Shown in pieces: positions 11,286-24,900 of a DNA stretch of 64,000 nucleotides. Under the pieces are notes generated by a model, which saw only the letters and a program-made list of their open reading frames with translations, did not search any database and was not told the origin of the DNA. Location: the NCBI RefSeq assembly GCF_029784155.1, contig NC_073693.1, positions 234,582,304-234,646,303 on the forward strand, given 5' to 3'. The translations under genes and the position numbers were made by a program. The stretch comes from Uranotaenia lowii. Lineage: Eukaryota > Arthropoda > Insecta > Diptera > Culicidae. Each line of letters opens with the position of its first letter. The first letter of the stretch is position 1.

Positions 11286-12631
11286 TCAACACGACAGAGC
11301 GAAACAGTGAAAAAATGTTTTAACCATAGATAGCGACGGCAGCAGGCTTGGCTTATTGCGTTTACCAATACATACGAAGTAGAACAATCGCCCGAATATT
11401 CATCGTTTGTTGATGCTATCTTTAGGCACATCATCGTGTTTGTTTTTGTCTTAGCTTTTTCGTGGCTAGAATTAGTCGGCACTGCGTTTACACCGTGGTG
11501 TTCTACGGTGACAAGCTGTCGCACCCCAGAGCTATTGGAATTAGGTGCGTGTGGCTCTAGAAACCTGAGTGCGAATAATGTGTGGGGTGAAATAAAGAAT
11601 CTCACCGGGTTTTTTTTGCAGCATCACACGGGCTTTTTTATTCTCCGTTCTCCGTCTTTCACGATAGATAATGCATTCTCTGCATGCAACGATTGGTCAA
11701 AAATGGCTTGCATGTATTATCAAGGGCACGTAAGAAGCGCCGTTTGATATCAGAACGAATCAAAGTACTGCGACTTGAGCGCTTGGAGCGATTGCTGTCT
11801 AATTTGAAGAAAAAGCAGCTGATACTTGTATTTTAGACGAAAAACTATCTCGATTGATCCGGTGTCCAATTCACGTACGGATCGGTATATTTCACCCATG
11901 AAGGCTAAGGATGTCCCATAGCATGTGAAATTCAAGAGCAGAGGCTTCGAATGAATTGACTATGCCTCCTGTTTTCATGAAACCTGGAGTAAAAAAAATA
12001 TGTAGTGAAGTTTACATGGACAGTTTGAAGAATCCGGTGCTTCTGTGGATTCGGCCAATCTTTGTTACGCTTCCGATAGATCTAGGGATTACGGGGCTCC
12101 ACCTAAGTCTTATGAAAGGCTCGAATAAACTGTGCCTCTTAGGTTATAACTTCTACTCTTCCTGTCTACTGTCCTTGCGTTTAAAATTTTCTACTAGCAC
12201 TGCAAGACTCTTTCCCGCCAGTTGTTAGCTAAATTCGTCCAGCATAGTGTAGAATTTTTCGATTGATACTCTTGGTGGGGCCACGTAACAGCTGTAGGCT
12301 TGGAATAGTGTAGTTTATATTTGCTTACCTAGCTGATGTCCAGTTGCCGCTCCCGGATAGGACTCTAAAGGCAGCTTCCGAAAAAAGTCAGAAAGAATAT
12401 AAAAAAATATCTTTTATTTGAAACGTCTATTATTTTTCCATGATTAACTGACATCCCGATTTTTGGTGAAAAATGAAAACTTCAACCTGAACATTGCATC
12501 ATGTTAGGAAATAACCCTCCGCTTGAGAACCACTGCGTACCGCCGCCGCCACCGGCTGGATGCTAGCAAAATCGGTAAGCTGCATGTCCGGGAGTGGGGA
12601 GAAAGATTAAGCCGGGAAGCGGAGGAGAACT
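11286..12631. other. Upstream region of apolipophorin gene, no recognised gene
   Basis: Open frames here (for example 11,436-11,747 plus and 11,132-11,605 minus) overlap on opposite strands and carry no motif. The last few hundred bases before 12,632 would be the proximal promoter of the downstream gene. No specific factor sites are claimed. Confidence 0.4.
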
Positions 12632-12672
12632 TATATATAAGTGTGCCCGGCTTAAGCCGGAGCCAGTCATTC
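12632..12672 (+). promoter_or_regulatory. Core promoter of apolipophorin: TATA box and initiator
   Basis: TATATATAA lies at 12,632-12,640. TCATTC at 12,667-12,672 matches the arthropod initiator consensus TCAKTY and puts the start of transcription near 12,669, about 30-35 bp downstream of the TATA. This would give a 5' UTR of about 217 nt before the ATG at 12,886. The placement is inferred from motifs only. Confidence 0.5.
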
Positions 12673-12885
12673 TTGTTCAGAACCTTGTTCTTCAGGGGTC
12701 GGACGCTCGAGAGGATCGGATCCAGGACTGTGGACGTAGTCCTGCGAGACTCCACTTAGAGAGAGGGAGGACTTTCTCGACTTTCTAACAAGGGTGCAGA
12801 ATTAATCGCCCAGAAGTGATTGAGTGAGCTGTTTTTTTTACCGAGAAGACTGAGTGGAGCGAGTTTTAGGACCGCAACCACCATC

Positions 12886-12961
12886 ATGTGGGTCCTTAAG
12901 TCAAGGAACCTACTTTTCACCTTTGTGATATCGCTAGTGCTGGGCCAAAGTGTATTCGCAG
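12886..12961 (+). CDS. apolpp: apolpp exon 1, signal peptide
   Basis: This encodes 25 residues plus one base: a basic start (MWVLKSRN), a hydrophobic core (LLFTFVISLVLG) and a small-residue end (QSVFA) suited to signal peptidase. The donor is GTACGG at 12,962. The exon is thus almost exactly the secretion signal. Confidence 0.9.
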
Positions 12962-15900
12962 GTACGGAACATTTATGATTGTTAAGGGAGATACAAACAA
13001 ACTAATGTAGATTGATTCATTGGTGATACTATGAGCAACATCGAGGAAGCTAGCCTTTGAGCTGGACAGAAGAAATGATCTCTCGTAAAGTGTGAACCAA
13101 TTTAGTAATTTAGCCAATGGAACTTTATGAGTGTGATCTGATGGGAGAGCTCTAAAGTGCGGGCGACCCAACAGTCGGTTCCTAGAACAAAATTGTGATT
13201 GAATCGTCGCGTCGCCACCATCAGTGCCAGTTCTTTAGGTTGATTATGTTGACCGGTGCCAGTTTCCCGAAAACGGATAACCGAGAGGGTTGCCACGTGG
13301 CCAGGCCAACGGCTCTCTAATAGAAATTGACATCTCGATTTTAAGCGCAACCAAATTTTTTTTTTAAATCTGGACTGATAATCCTCTGCACGCGGATAAA
13401 TGATGATTGACGGGCTTATTTTTGTTTCCCATCAGATGGATGCCATTAATCTCGTCATGTGCCTCGGAAGATTTGATTTGAAGCAGACCTCGGCGGCAGA
13501 TCCGTGTGTCGTGCGCTCAACTGTAGAAAATGGGTCTTATTTTTAATCCATCGGAAATAAAGTGATTTACAGCACATTATGCGTGAAAAAAATACTTAAA
13601 AGTTATTAAGGCTCAATAACGGAAAATTGAGTAAATATTAAACTTTCAATCTTTCTAAAAGATCAAATTAGTCAAATATTTATATCATTGTCAAACAGTG
13701 ATTTCAACATTACAAAGCTTGAATTAGGAACGAAAACTGTTGCTGAAGAGACATTTAAAGTTTTAATAAACAAATTAAAACTCAATTTTGAAGGTTTCGA
13801 AATTCAAATATCGCAAAGCTCGAAAGAACTCAGTTCTAAATTTTTCTAGAAAGCATTTAAAATCAGGAATAGAACTTTTAACAGAATTTTAGGTATAAAA
13901 AGAACAAAATTCTAAAGAAACAGATTGAAAACCAAAACAGGGACACATCTTTAACTATCCTTCACAAAAATGATCTTCATTCATCTCTAAAAAACCAAAT
14001 AAGATAAAAAAGTTCGGAGGATAAAAAGGATTTATTACAAACAAATTAAAATTCTTAATTTGAATGAAAAAATCATGATTTAAGGCTTATTAAATCATTT
14101 AAAATCATGCACCCAGGAATCAAAGAGTGGTATAAAAGTTCAGATAACAATTTAAGTATCTTAAGATTTCATATTCAAAACCTAAGAATGAAGATTCCGT
14201 GTTACGATTTCAAGATATCTTAAAAGTTGAAATCAGGCTTGAGACATAAAAGATTTCTTGGTTGAGATTTCAGATCTCAAATGGCAATATTCATGATTAG
14301 GAATTAAAATTCAAAGACTCTCAGGATGAACTTTTAAATATAAATCTTAGACCACTGCAAGGTTTGTATGGAAATTTCAAATTCTTAAATTTTCACACCT
14401 CCCTTAACTTTTTTTGCTGCCAGAAATAGCAATAAAAACTTTGGAAGCGATCCATCCAGTCCTGAATTAGCGAAACGAGTTTTAATTTTGTATGGAAATT
14501 TGTACGGGAAAAAAAATATTTCATTCAAAAATCGCCCAAGATGTTCTGAAAGTTCCAAAAAATATAACTTCAGATGAAAAATATTCCTTGATTTTTGCAG
14601 AATATTTCATGTCAACAAAGCACAATCCTTAAGATATTCAATATTATATAAAATTTTTGTTTACAAATTTTTTTTAATTTTAGCGTATTCGACTGCTTAT
14701 TTGAAAGCTGTGAAACAGTAGGATAAATATAAAAAATCTTAAAAAATGGCTTTGTATAGCTAGGGAGCTTATTGATTTATATAACTTTTGCAGAAACCTT
14801 TAATGAAATTATGAAAAGCTCTAGCAAGCAAGGTCTGCCATTTTTAAATACTTTTTAATGGATTCTGATTTTTTATTTTGAAATGGTAATAACTTTTTTC
14901 ATGAAATGTTTAGCTGCTTATCATGTTAGCGAAAAATGAAGCTTAAGAATAGTCAAAACCAAAAATCAATGACCAACTTCATTTCCAGTTTATTTGAAAT
15001 TTCTGAATGATTTTATTTGCAATCATTTCTTCTTCCACACAAATTTCCATACTATATTGAAACGCGTTGCGCTAACTGAGGAATCAACCAAATCATCTAA
15101 AATTTTACCTGATGCTTGGTGATCCAAAAGGCATCGAAAAAACATATGGGAGCAAAAAGTCATTTTTTTCTGCGGTACAACGGATTTATTACATTGTATA
15201 AAATTCTAAATAAAAACATTCATGAAATATATTGAATGTTGCTAATGTTCGTCAGAACTTTTTTTTAGTTTTAATTAACCCTCCTTGTACCTATGTATAT
15301 GCACAATTTTTATCACATAAACCATAATTTTACGTTTTTTTGTGTAACACATTATCCATTTGTCGGTAATTTATCGCTTCAAATTTTATAAATTTTTGAA
15401 CACAATCTATGCATGTTTTTGTGCGATTTCAATGTTTTACTAAATTCATATAATTTTTTGACATTTTTTTGACATTTTTTTGACTGTTTGTCAATGTTTG
15501 TATAAGAAGCCCTTTCAATTGTCTTCATTTGTATTATAAATTTTAGATTTACACACTTTTAAATTTAAGAGCTCAAGTTTGAAATACCAGACTTACAAGA
15601 ATGAAACAATGACTTTGGATTTTTAAATAAGAGATAAGTCATCCAAATCTAGATTTTAAAATTAAGAATATTGCATTCAGAATCAAAATTCATATTAAGG
15701 ATTGCAAAATTCAAAAGTTTGAATTCGAATTTTTGGACTTAGCGTTCAGATTACTGAATATATATTTCATATTAGTGATTTCATAACTTAAACATAAGAA
15801 TTCAAAGTCAGGATTGCATAATTCAGATTGCAAAGTTCAGATTTCAGAATAAATATTACAGAATTTAGGTTTCTGAGATCAAACTTAAGAACATAGATTT

Positions 15901-18900
15901 TTGAATTCAGACTTCAGAAGTCAGAATTTAAATTTCAGAAACCAGATTTCACAATTTCACAATGAAATTTTTAAAGTTTTTTCCTATTTCAAAATTGTCT
16001 CCATTTTTTCTTTAAATTGTAGGATATTGAATATTTTTTCCATTTCATTTTAAATTGCATATTGTCAAATTTTGAGATCTGAACTCAAATATATAATTTT
16101 TAAATTTGGGTTTTGAAACTTTTTAAAGACTCAGAGCTGTAGATCTCAGATTTTTAATTTCATATAACGAAAATTGAAAATTTTCTATTCCATTCGAGCA
16201 ATGGGAATGCATTTTTTTTAATGCAAGTTGTAAAATTAACGTTCGACATAACGATCTTAACGTATGTTATACTCTATGTTGTAAGCATATTAGTTCTAAT
16301 TGTATAAAATTTTGTGTAAAACAATAAAAGAGAACACAGAAATCAGGATACAGATCACATTAGTAAAAATTCAAATTAATAATTGATTAAAATTGAGAAT
16401 CCATAACAAGGTTGTCGAAAAAACAGAGTAATTTTCAATACAATATCTTTTTGTTGAAATTTTCAACTTAAAAATTTATTAAAGCTTCCCAGAAAAAAAA
16501 TTAAATAATGAGTTAAATTTTCTTAATTTCAGAATTGTTATATGTATCAAAGATGAATGTTCAAAGATTTGAATGATGAAAATATATTATTTATGATGCT
16601 GCTCTACAGCCTCTCTCATTTCTATTCGAACATCAAATTGACACCCTCAATCAATAAGAAACTTGTCACAAAACAACAACTAGGACTTATCGTTGTTTAT
16701 AATCGAACGAATCAAAACAATCTGATCATAGAAATCAAAATAAGCCGTTACGACACAGAGGCTTGAGAGCAAAGTCTAGCTACTCTAAATGACAAATATT
16801 TTGATAATAATCGTTTACAGTGCATTCCTGTTTTATTGATCGATCTAGCTAGAATATCATGTGCCAAACAACGTGTAAAATTGAGTGATAGAAAGTGGCA
16901 CGAAAAAGGAAAAGAACGGATAACATATTCATCACTGGTAATTCTAAGGATACATTCTGATTCTCTTCTAGATTTTGAAATTATTATTCAGATAATCAGT
17001 TAGAATCTGTACCTGAAGCACAGGTTTCCTCAAACAATAAACTAGGCACGTGTTCAAATCACTTCAGCAAATTTCGGGCCACCCCAGTAACCACGCGCAG
17101 TTAGCAATAATTCAAGTTCAAGATTACGTACCGATAACCCACAAGCTGGAAATTTCTATCTCCCATCGTTAGTTTCGGTTCAATTCCCGGAATGCTTTCT
17201 TCGTCCATCTACATATGAACTCGTCTGCTGGCGTAGCGAATTTCGTTGATCTTTCCGTTGACCTGAGACTGATAAGAAGTGCTCCTAGAGATTGCCATAG
17301 CACAAAACTGCTCCACTGACTTTTGAAGACTACTGACTCTGACTGCCCTGTCTAGCTGAGTCATTATTATCAACGACTCACTCTACAAATGTTATATAAT
17401 CGGCATGCGCCTTCAGCTAGTCAAGCAAATCCAAGCACCAGCGATAATAATTTTGACTTTGTTTGTTTGTTTTCTTTATTTTTGCAGCATCATGTAAGAC
17501 CGGTTGCCCAGCACGTAAGTTCATAGTAATTTCGTGTTTTCTAGTTCGTCTTGTTCTTACTTGAAAATTGTTCTCCCTTTCTAGCCAACAAATCGACCAA
17601 GTACACTTTCCAGCCAGGAAATGTCTACACCTACGATCTGGACAGCTACGTGCAGGTGCAGCTGACGGCCGAAGAAGTCGATGCCCAGCAAACGACCCTC
17701 AAGATCGATGGCAAAGTGGAAATCTACGCCGGAGACAACTGTCAGTACACCCTGAAGGTGCTTTCGCTGACGACCTTCGCTCCCGATGGCAAGAAGTCGA
17801 ACTTCGGCGGGGACATCTCGAAACCCGTCCAGTTCACGCTGTTCAACGATGAGCTGTCACCGGAGATTTGTACCGAAGCTACCGATTCGGACTTTTCGTT
17901 GAACATCAAGCGAGGTATCATTTCTTTGATCCAATCTGCGGAAGGCAAGAGCTACGAAACCGATGTGTTTGGCGTGTGTCAGACTTCGTTCTCGAACTTC
18001 GTGACCGGCGGCGCCACCGTCGTTAACAAAGTTCGTGATCTGACCGCTTGCGGCTACCGGGAATCCTTCAGCCACAGTCTGGTTTCCAGCATCATCAACA
18101 GCAAGGCGGTGAGTCTCTTTTCATGAGTTAATCGTCCTCAAACATCTACATATGTAAGAGAGTAGTATCAAACTAATATTAAACCAACTCCCATTCCAGG
18201 GCATCAAGGCTACTCCGCTGCTAACGAGCAACTACAACAACCAGCAGACGATCAAGAATGGAATTCTGGACTCCGTCAAGCTCGGAGAAGAGTACAAGTA
18301 TGTGCCGTTCGCTAAGCTCACTTCTGGTGCTGTGGCCAAGGTCACGACCAAGCTTACCTACACCGGAACCAAGGCTGGAGCTGCTCCTGCCCTGACGGCC
18401 GGAACTCCTCGGTCCATCATTTTCGAAAACCCACAGTCGGACTCGCAGAGCAATCTGGAAACCATCAAGCAAGAACTGAAAACCGTTGTGGATTCGTACA
18501 ACAACAACAATGTTGGCAAGCTGACCGCTAGCCAGTTCACCGAACTGATCCACTTGATGCGTTTTTCCAAGAAGGATGACCTTTTGTCACTCTACCAGCA
18601 AGTTAAAGCCGGAACAGCCCACAAGAACAAGTCTCTTGCTCGTAAGGTCTATTTCGATTCTTTGTTCCGTGTAGGCACCGGGGCTGCAGTTGAAGCCTTG
18701 GCTAACCTGTACAAGAACAAGGAAATCGAAGGTGCTCAAGAGCAAAAGCTGCTGTTCGTATCGTTGAATCTCGTCAACTCGATGACCAAACCTGCTCTCA
18801 AGGCTGCCAAACTGTTGTTGGATGGAAATCCTTCTCGTGAAGCATACCTGAGCGTTGGATCCCTTGTGAACACGTACTGCCAGAAATTCGGTTGCGAGTC

Positions 18901-21900
18901 GGCTGACGTTAAAGAAATCTCTGACAAGTTCGGAGTGAAACTAGGCAAATGCCAGCCAGCCACCCGTAATGAAGAAGACATCGTTGTTGCTGTATTGAAG
19001 GGAATCAAGAACTCCAACAGCTTAGTGGCACCACTTTTGGATAAGGTCGTTCAATGCACCTCCGATAAGGCTTCGTCTCGTGTCCGCGTCGCAGCTTTCC
19101 AGGCTTACCCCGCTGCTTCGTGCAACAAGAAGGTTGTAAACTCTGCTCTTAACTTCCTCAAGAACACCAATGAAGATTCCGAAATTCGTATCCAAGCTTA
19201 TCTGTCGCTTGTCGAATGCCCAACGGCTGCCGTCGCCAACGAAATCAAAGCCGTTCTGGATGCTGAAAAGGTTTACCAAGTCGGATCTTTCATCTCAACT
19301 CACTTGGCTAGCCTGCGAGCTTCTGCTGACCCAACTCGGGATGCTGCTCGTCTACACTTTGGCAACATCCGTACCAGCAACAAATTCCCATTCGATTTCC
19401 GCCGTTACTCGTTCAACCGAGAATTTTCTTACGCCGTTGAATCTCTTGGATTGGGAGCCAGTGCTGACACCAGCGTTATCTATTCGCAAAAGAGTTTCCT
19501 GCCGAAGTCCGTAGCTTTCAACTTCACCACCGAAGTGTTCGGCAACAGCTTCAACGTCTTCGAAGTCGAAGGTCGCCAGGACAACTTGGACCGTGTCATC
19601 GAACACTACTTTGGCCCGAAAGGATTCTTCCAGGGACTGGATCTACAATCGGCTTACGATAAAATCATTGAACATTACGGCAAACTGTCCCAAAAGGCCC
19701 AGAGCCGTTTCCGTCGTGGAATTAAGGAAGACATCAAGGCCCTGGCTAAGAGCGTCAATCTAGGTAACGATGCACTGCAGGACTTCAACTTGGACATTTC
19801 CGTCAAATTTTTCGGATCAGAGCTGTTTTTCCTGAGCTCAGGTGAGCACGTTCCAAGCACTCCGGAGGAGTTTTTGGACAAAATTTTGGAATGTTTCGAT
19901 AAGTTCTTGGAAGGAGCTAAGAAGTACGAACGGGTGTTCGAACAGCACGCTCTCTTCTTGGACTCGGACCTAGTGTACCCAACGGGAGCTGGTCTTCCGC
20001 TGAAGCTGTCCTATGAAGGCACTGGAGTTGCTCGTCTGGAAACTAGCTTGGAAGTTGACATCAAGGACATTGTTAAGGATTACAAGAACACTAAATTCAA
20101 CCTGAAGCTCATCCCAAGCGGAAGCTACGAAGTCACTGGAACTTTGAGCGTCGATGCATTCACGGTCTCGACTGGAATCCAACTTTCCGGAACCCTCCAT
20201 TCGGCTACTGGCAGCGCTGTCAGCTTTGCTCTTCTGGAAGGTGGAAAGGCTTACGATTTGACTATCGACTCGTTGTTCAAGAAACAAGAGCTGATCAGCT
20301 TTAACTCCAAACTGGTGTTTGTGACTCGTGAACGCGGCAACCAACTGATCTCTATCCCGCTGAAAATGAATCAGCAGGTCAAAGAGTTCAAAGAATGCTT
20401 CGACAACTTGTACCACATTATTGGAGTGACTGTTTGCGCATCCGCTGGACAGAAACAAATCCCCGGAAAGGCTCTGGTTCCATTAGACGGTGAATACAAC
20501 GCTGAAGTTTACCTGGAAGTAGATCCCAAATATCACTTCACTGGAAAATACGACGATTCCGACAAACAACATCAATCTCTGTTGCTTACCTTCGATACTC
20601 CCGGCACTGATAAGAAACGCGCCACCAGCTTGAAGTTGGAAAGCTTTTTCAAGGGAGATGCCTATGTGAAGGCTACGATTGAATCGCCTTTGAGAAACGT
20701 CGATGTCAAGGTTGGATTAAACAACAACGAAAAAGAAGCCGCACTATATGCCCTTGCCCATAATGGTCCAGATGAGTACCTTGCCAAGATTGGCTTCGAG
20801 AAGGGAGGATCTGCCGATCGCCAGGAATACGTCCCAATCTTCACAATCAGATCACCCAGCGGCGATGCTCAGGTTACCAAGATCGTGCAAACCACCGGTA
20901 AGATCATCGTTGAGAAGGGAGGAGATGGTGCCACCAAATACAACCTAGAGAACATCGAATGGGTCAGCCCATATGCCCCAAAAACCACAGTCAACGGATT
21001 TGTGTCCCAGAATGGACCCAGCTTCGATACCGATTTGGCAGTTGTCGTTGGAGCCAGCAAGAACAACGTCAAGGGTCATTTGGACTTCAGCCCCCGTCAC
21101 ATCAACTTTGATCTCGAAAAGAAAACCGATGGCGATGCGGCCAAGAACTTCAAAACCAACCTTGCCGTTGCCTACACTGATAACTCGGTAAGAATACTCT
21201 TGGTCGACTCACTTGTTCCTATATTTATGAATTTAATAAATTTTTCCAGTTCAACAACCATTTCACCTTCGTTGCCGGAAAGGACTTTAACAATCCTTCC
21301 AACCGTTACGAGCTGAAGCAGGTCGCCGAGTTCGAAATCGAAGACAAGAAGCTTCAGTCGCTGAAACTCTCGAACAAACTGCAGTTGCCGAAGCAACTGT
21401 TCCGACTGGACTTCGCTACCGGTAAGAACCAGTTCAAGCTGGATGGTGAATACGGTTACGATAAGTACAAGATTGCCGCCAACGTCGATGCCAAGTACAA
21501 CGAAAAAACTGCCGGAGATTACGATGTTAATTTCGGTGGATCGTTGAACAAGCATTTCTTCAAGGTATTTTCCAAGCGAACAATCGATGCTACCAAGAGC
21601 AAGTTCCAGAACCGTCTGACTGCCAGCACTGGAACTAAGATTGAAGTGAACGGCGTCGCTACTAACAAATTTACCGAACAAGAAGGTGATCTCAGCATTG
21701 AGGGACTGTTCGTGGCTGTCGAGAAGGCTGATCCTTACAAGTAAGTTTTCTATTGTAATTTAAAAGCACTTGCTAAACTTATGAACTAGTAACCAAATTA
21801 AAAAATGATTAATTATTTACTTGCAGACTGACTCTGGTCCTACAGCTTTCCCCATCAAACATATTGTCCAATGCCAAGGTTCTAATTGGTAAGGATGAAT

Positions 21901-24900
21901 TCGCTACTTACGATGTGAAGTTGGATCGCACCGAAAACGCCAATGGAAAGTTCATTGTAAGTTATACATTAAAACCAGTTCTGCTCTCAAGTTTTTAATG
22001 CATTTTTTCTCAGTTTACTGTCAAGGAATTCTTCGACGGCAATGGTGAGTTTAAGGCAAAGAACGGAGAGGGTGACGGATTTGCTCTGGTCAACTTCTTG
22101 AAGCAGGATCGCAAACTTAAGCTGGACACTAAGTTCAAGATCAACGCACCCGTTTACGACATTGCCACAGACTTCTACTACGATTTCGACAAGGATAACA
22201 GCAAGAAGGTTCACTTCGATACCAAGAATAAGGTCACTAAGAGCAGCTTTGATAGCAAGAACAAGCTAGAGATCTTTACCGAAAAGTATGAATTCAACGT
22301 TCAAGGACAACAGACCGGACAACCGACTGACGGTTCTATGAGTGGAAAATTCTCTTTAGTTCTGCCAACCGGTCGTACTCTGTCTGGTGACATCAAACGT
22401 GAAGTCAACGGAAAGGATGACAAAAAGAGCACTGGAAGCATTAACTCTCATTTGTTCGATAAGCTACCCAATGGCAAGCAACAATCGCTCACATTCACGG
22501 GAACTCTGAAGGATGGAGATTTCAAGGCACGGTTCTTCGACATGGTTCACAATTTGAAATTCACTACATTCGAAGGCAAAGACCTAGATGTTCAAATTGA
22601 CACCAAACATCTCCCAGCTGGTCACTTCAAGACCGCTGCTGTGCATGTCAAGGTTAAGGGTTCACTGGTACCACAAGCTGGAGAAGTTGCATTTGACCTC
22701 GATGAATACTGTGAAAACCACGCTGTCTACCGTGTTGGGGGAAAATACGGAAACGATTTTGATGGAACTATCAGTGGTAACTATCACGTTGGCAAACCAG
22801 GCAAGCCTCACACCCACGAAATCAAGTCTACGGTCAACATCCCTCAGGCTCCAGTGAAGAAGATTACTTTCGACTCGAAGGGCAGCTATCTGGAACCGGA
22901 AAGCGAAACCAGCTTGTACGAATTCACTTACGGAGGAACCTTCGGATACAACGACAAAGTTGTTCAGATATCTACTAGCACCAAAGGAAACGTCAATCAT
23001 GGAACTGGCAACATCAAGCTCAATCTGCCAGAGTTGGATCCAATTGCCGCTGACATTTCGTATAACTATGACGGCAAAGAAGATGGTCCAATTGCAACGA
23101 AAGGTTCGCTGAAGGTCAACTATGGAAAAGGTCGCTCTTTCGAGTTCAACGGAGACGCCAAGGCTGTTGGACCTGATGATATTTCCGTCCACGCTACCTT
23201 TAAATCTGATATCGATCACGTCAAGAATGTAGATTTGACCTTTAAGCACGTTAAGTCTGGAGACCACGCCTACAACACCAAGCTTCATGTAACTGCCGAT
23301 GACAAGACGTACACCTTCGATAACGCTGTTGTGCTTTCCGAATCAAACCCCTCTATTGACTTGTCGATAAGCTGCCCAGCAAACACCATGAAGATCTTCG
23401 GTTCGTATAAACTTATCAATGACCGTGCTTTCAAGGCTGAAGCGAAGGTACAAAATTTGGGAGACTTCAATCTAGATACCAACGTCGAAGCCAACTTCCA
23501 GAGCTACGAAACATTCTACGCCAAGGCTTATCTGGACTCTGCTAAACTGAATGCCAACAAGATCAGCGTTGAGCTTAACTCCAAGCCAGGAAACAGCGGA
23601 AAGGGTGTCGAATTCAAGGCCTCTTCGGATGGCAAGAACATCCTCAGTGGATACGCTGACTACTCGGTGAAGGAACAGGGCAAGAGCACAATCATCGAAG
23701 GCCAAGGTAATGTGAAACTGTATGACAAACAGCAAACTGCCTCGTTCAAATTGACTCGTGAGAAACTGCAGGAAGCTGGTTACGCCTTCACCCTGGCTGG
23801 ATCTGTAGGAAAGAACAGCATTTCAACTGAGGTACGCGTGAAGCCAAGTGACTTCAAGCTCAAGAACTCCGTGTGCGATGACAAGAAACAATGCTCTAAC
23901 GTCGAAATCCAATCAAAATTGGAGCGCACTGGTGACAAATTTAAACACGAAGCCGTTGTAACGATTGATCTGCAACAGCTTGGCTACTCTCATGAGTTTG
24001 GATTGACTGCCAAGACCTCTGGAAATGGCTTCACCCTGGACCATACCACCGACATTCAGCTGAAGGAAAAGAAACAGCCCAAATACCAATACCAGTTGTA
24101 CATTCACCCAACTCGTGCTGGAGCCAGTCTCATTTTGCCATCTCGTTCGATTGTCGTTGAAGGCGTGTTCTTGTACCCTAAGGAAAAATTCGGTCAATAC
24201 GACAGCACCGTTTCCTTCTACCTGGATAAGAAGAACTCCCCCAACAACAAAGCAACTTTCGGTTTCACCGGCGAAACTAAACTGGTTGGATCAGCCGGTA
24301 TTGGAGGAACTGGTTCTCTGAAATTCTCGCATCCAACTATCAAGGATTTGGTCATCAGCGCTTCTGGTACCCTGGATGGAGAAAAGCAAATCGCCGATGG
24401 TACATTCGAGCTGGACATCTTCAAGAACGCCAACGACAAAATCGTAGCCCACGCTAAGTACATCAACAGCGATCACACCTTCAAGGGCTTCAACGTCAGC
24501 TCTGAGTTGAATGTTTCGAGCAAGGGTCTCGGATTTGATTGCGGTTTCGATGGACATTCAGCTCTTTCTCTGGCAACCAAGCAACTGAGTGTTGCTGGAT
24601 CTGTCAATCTGCCATTCGAAGATTTCCGATTTGGATCGTATCTGTTTGCTAGTCCCGAAGAATTCGACTTTATCTTGAAACGATTCAACGATGAGTTGGT
24701 CCGTACCCATGGATCCTACGATGCCAAAAAACATAAGGCCGACCTTACTTCGACCTTCAAATTCGGTCCACAACGAGCTGTTGTTCTACAAACCAACGTC
24801 AACGGATTCTCTTCTGCCAAATTCTCACTGAACCAAGAGAAGTTCTTCAACATTGACGGAGCTTTCGCTGTTGATAAGGCTGCCACTCTGAAGATCGTTG

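Noticed and set aside
12523..12788. Open frames over the apolipophorin promoter and 5' UTR
   Set aside because: They overlap the TATA/initiator region on both strands and have no motif.
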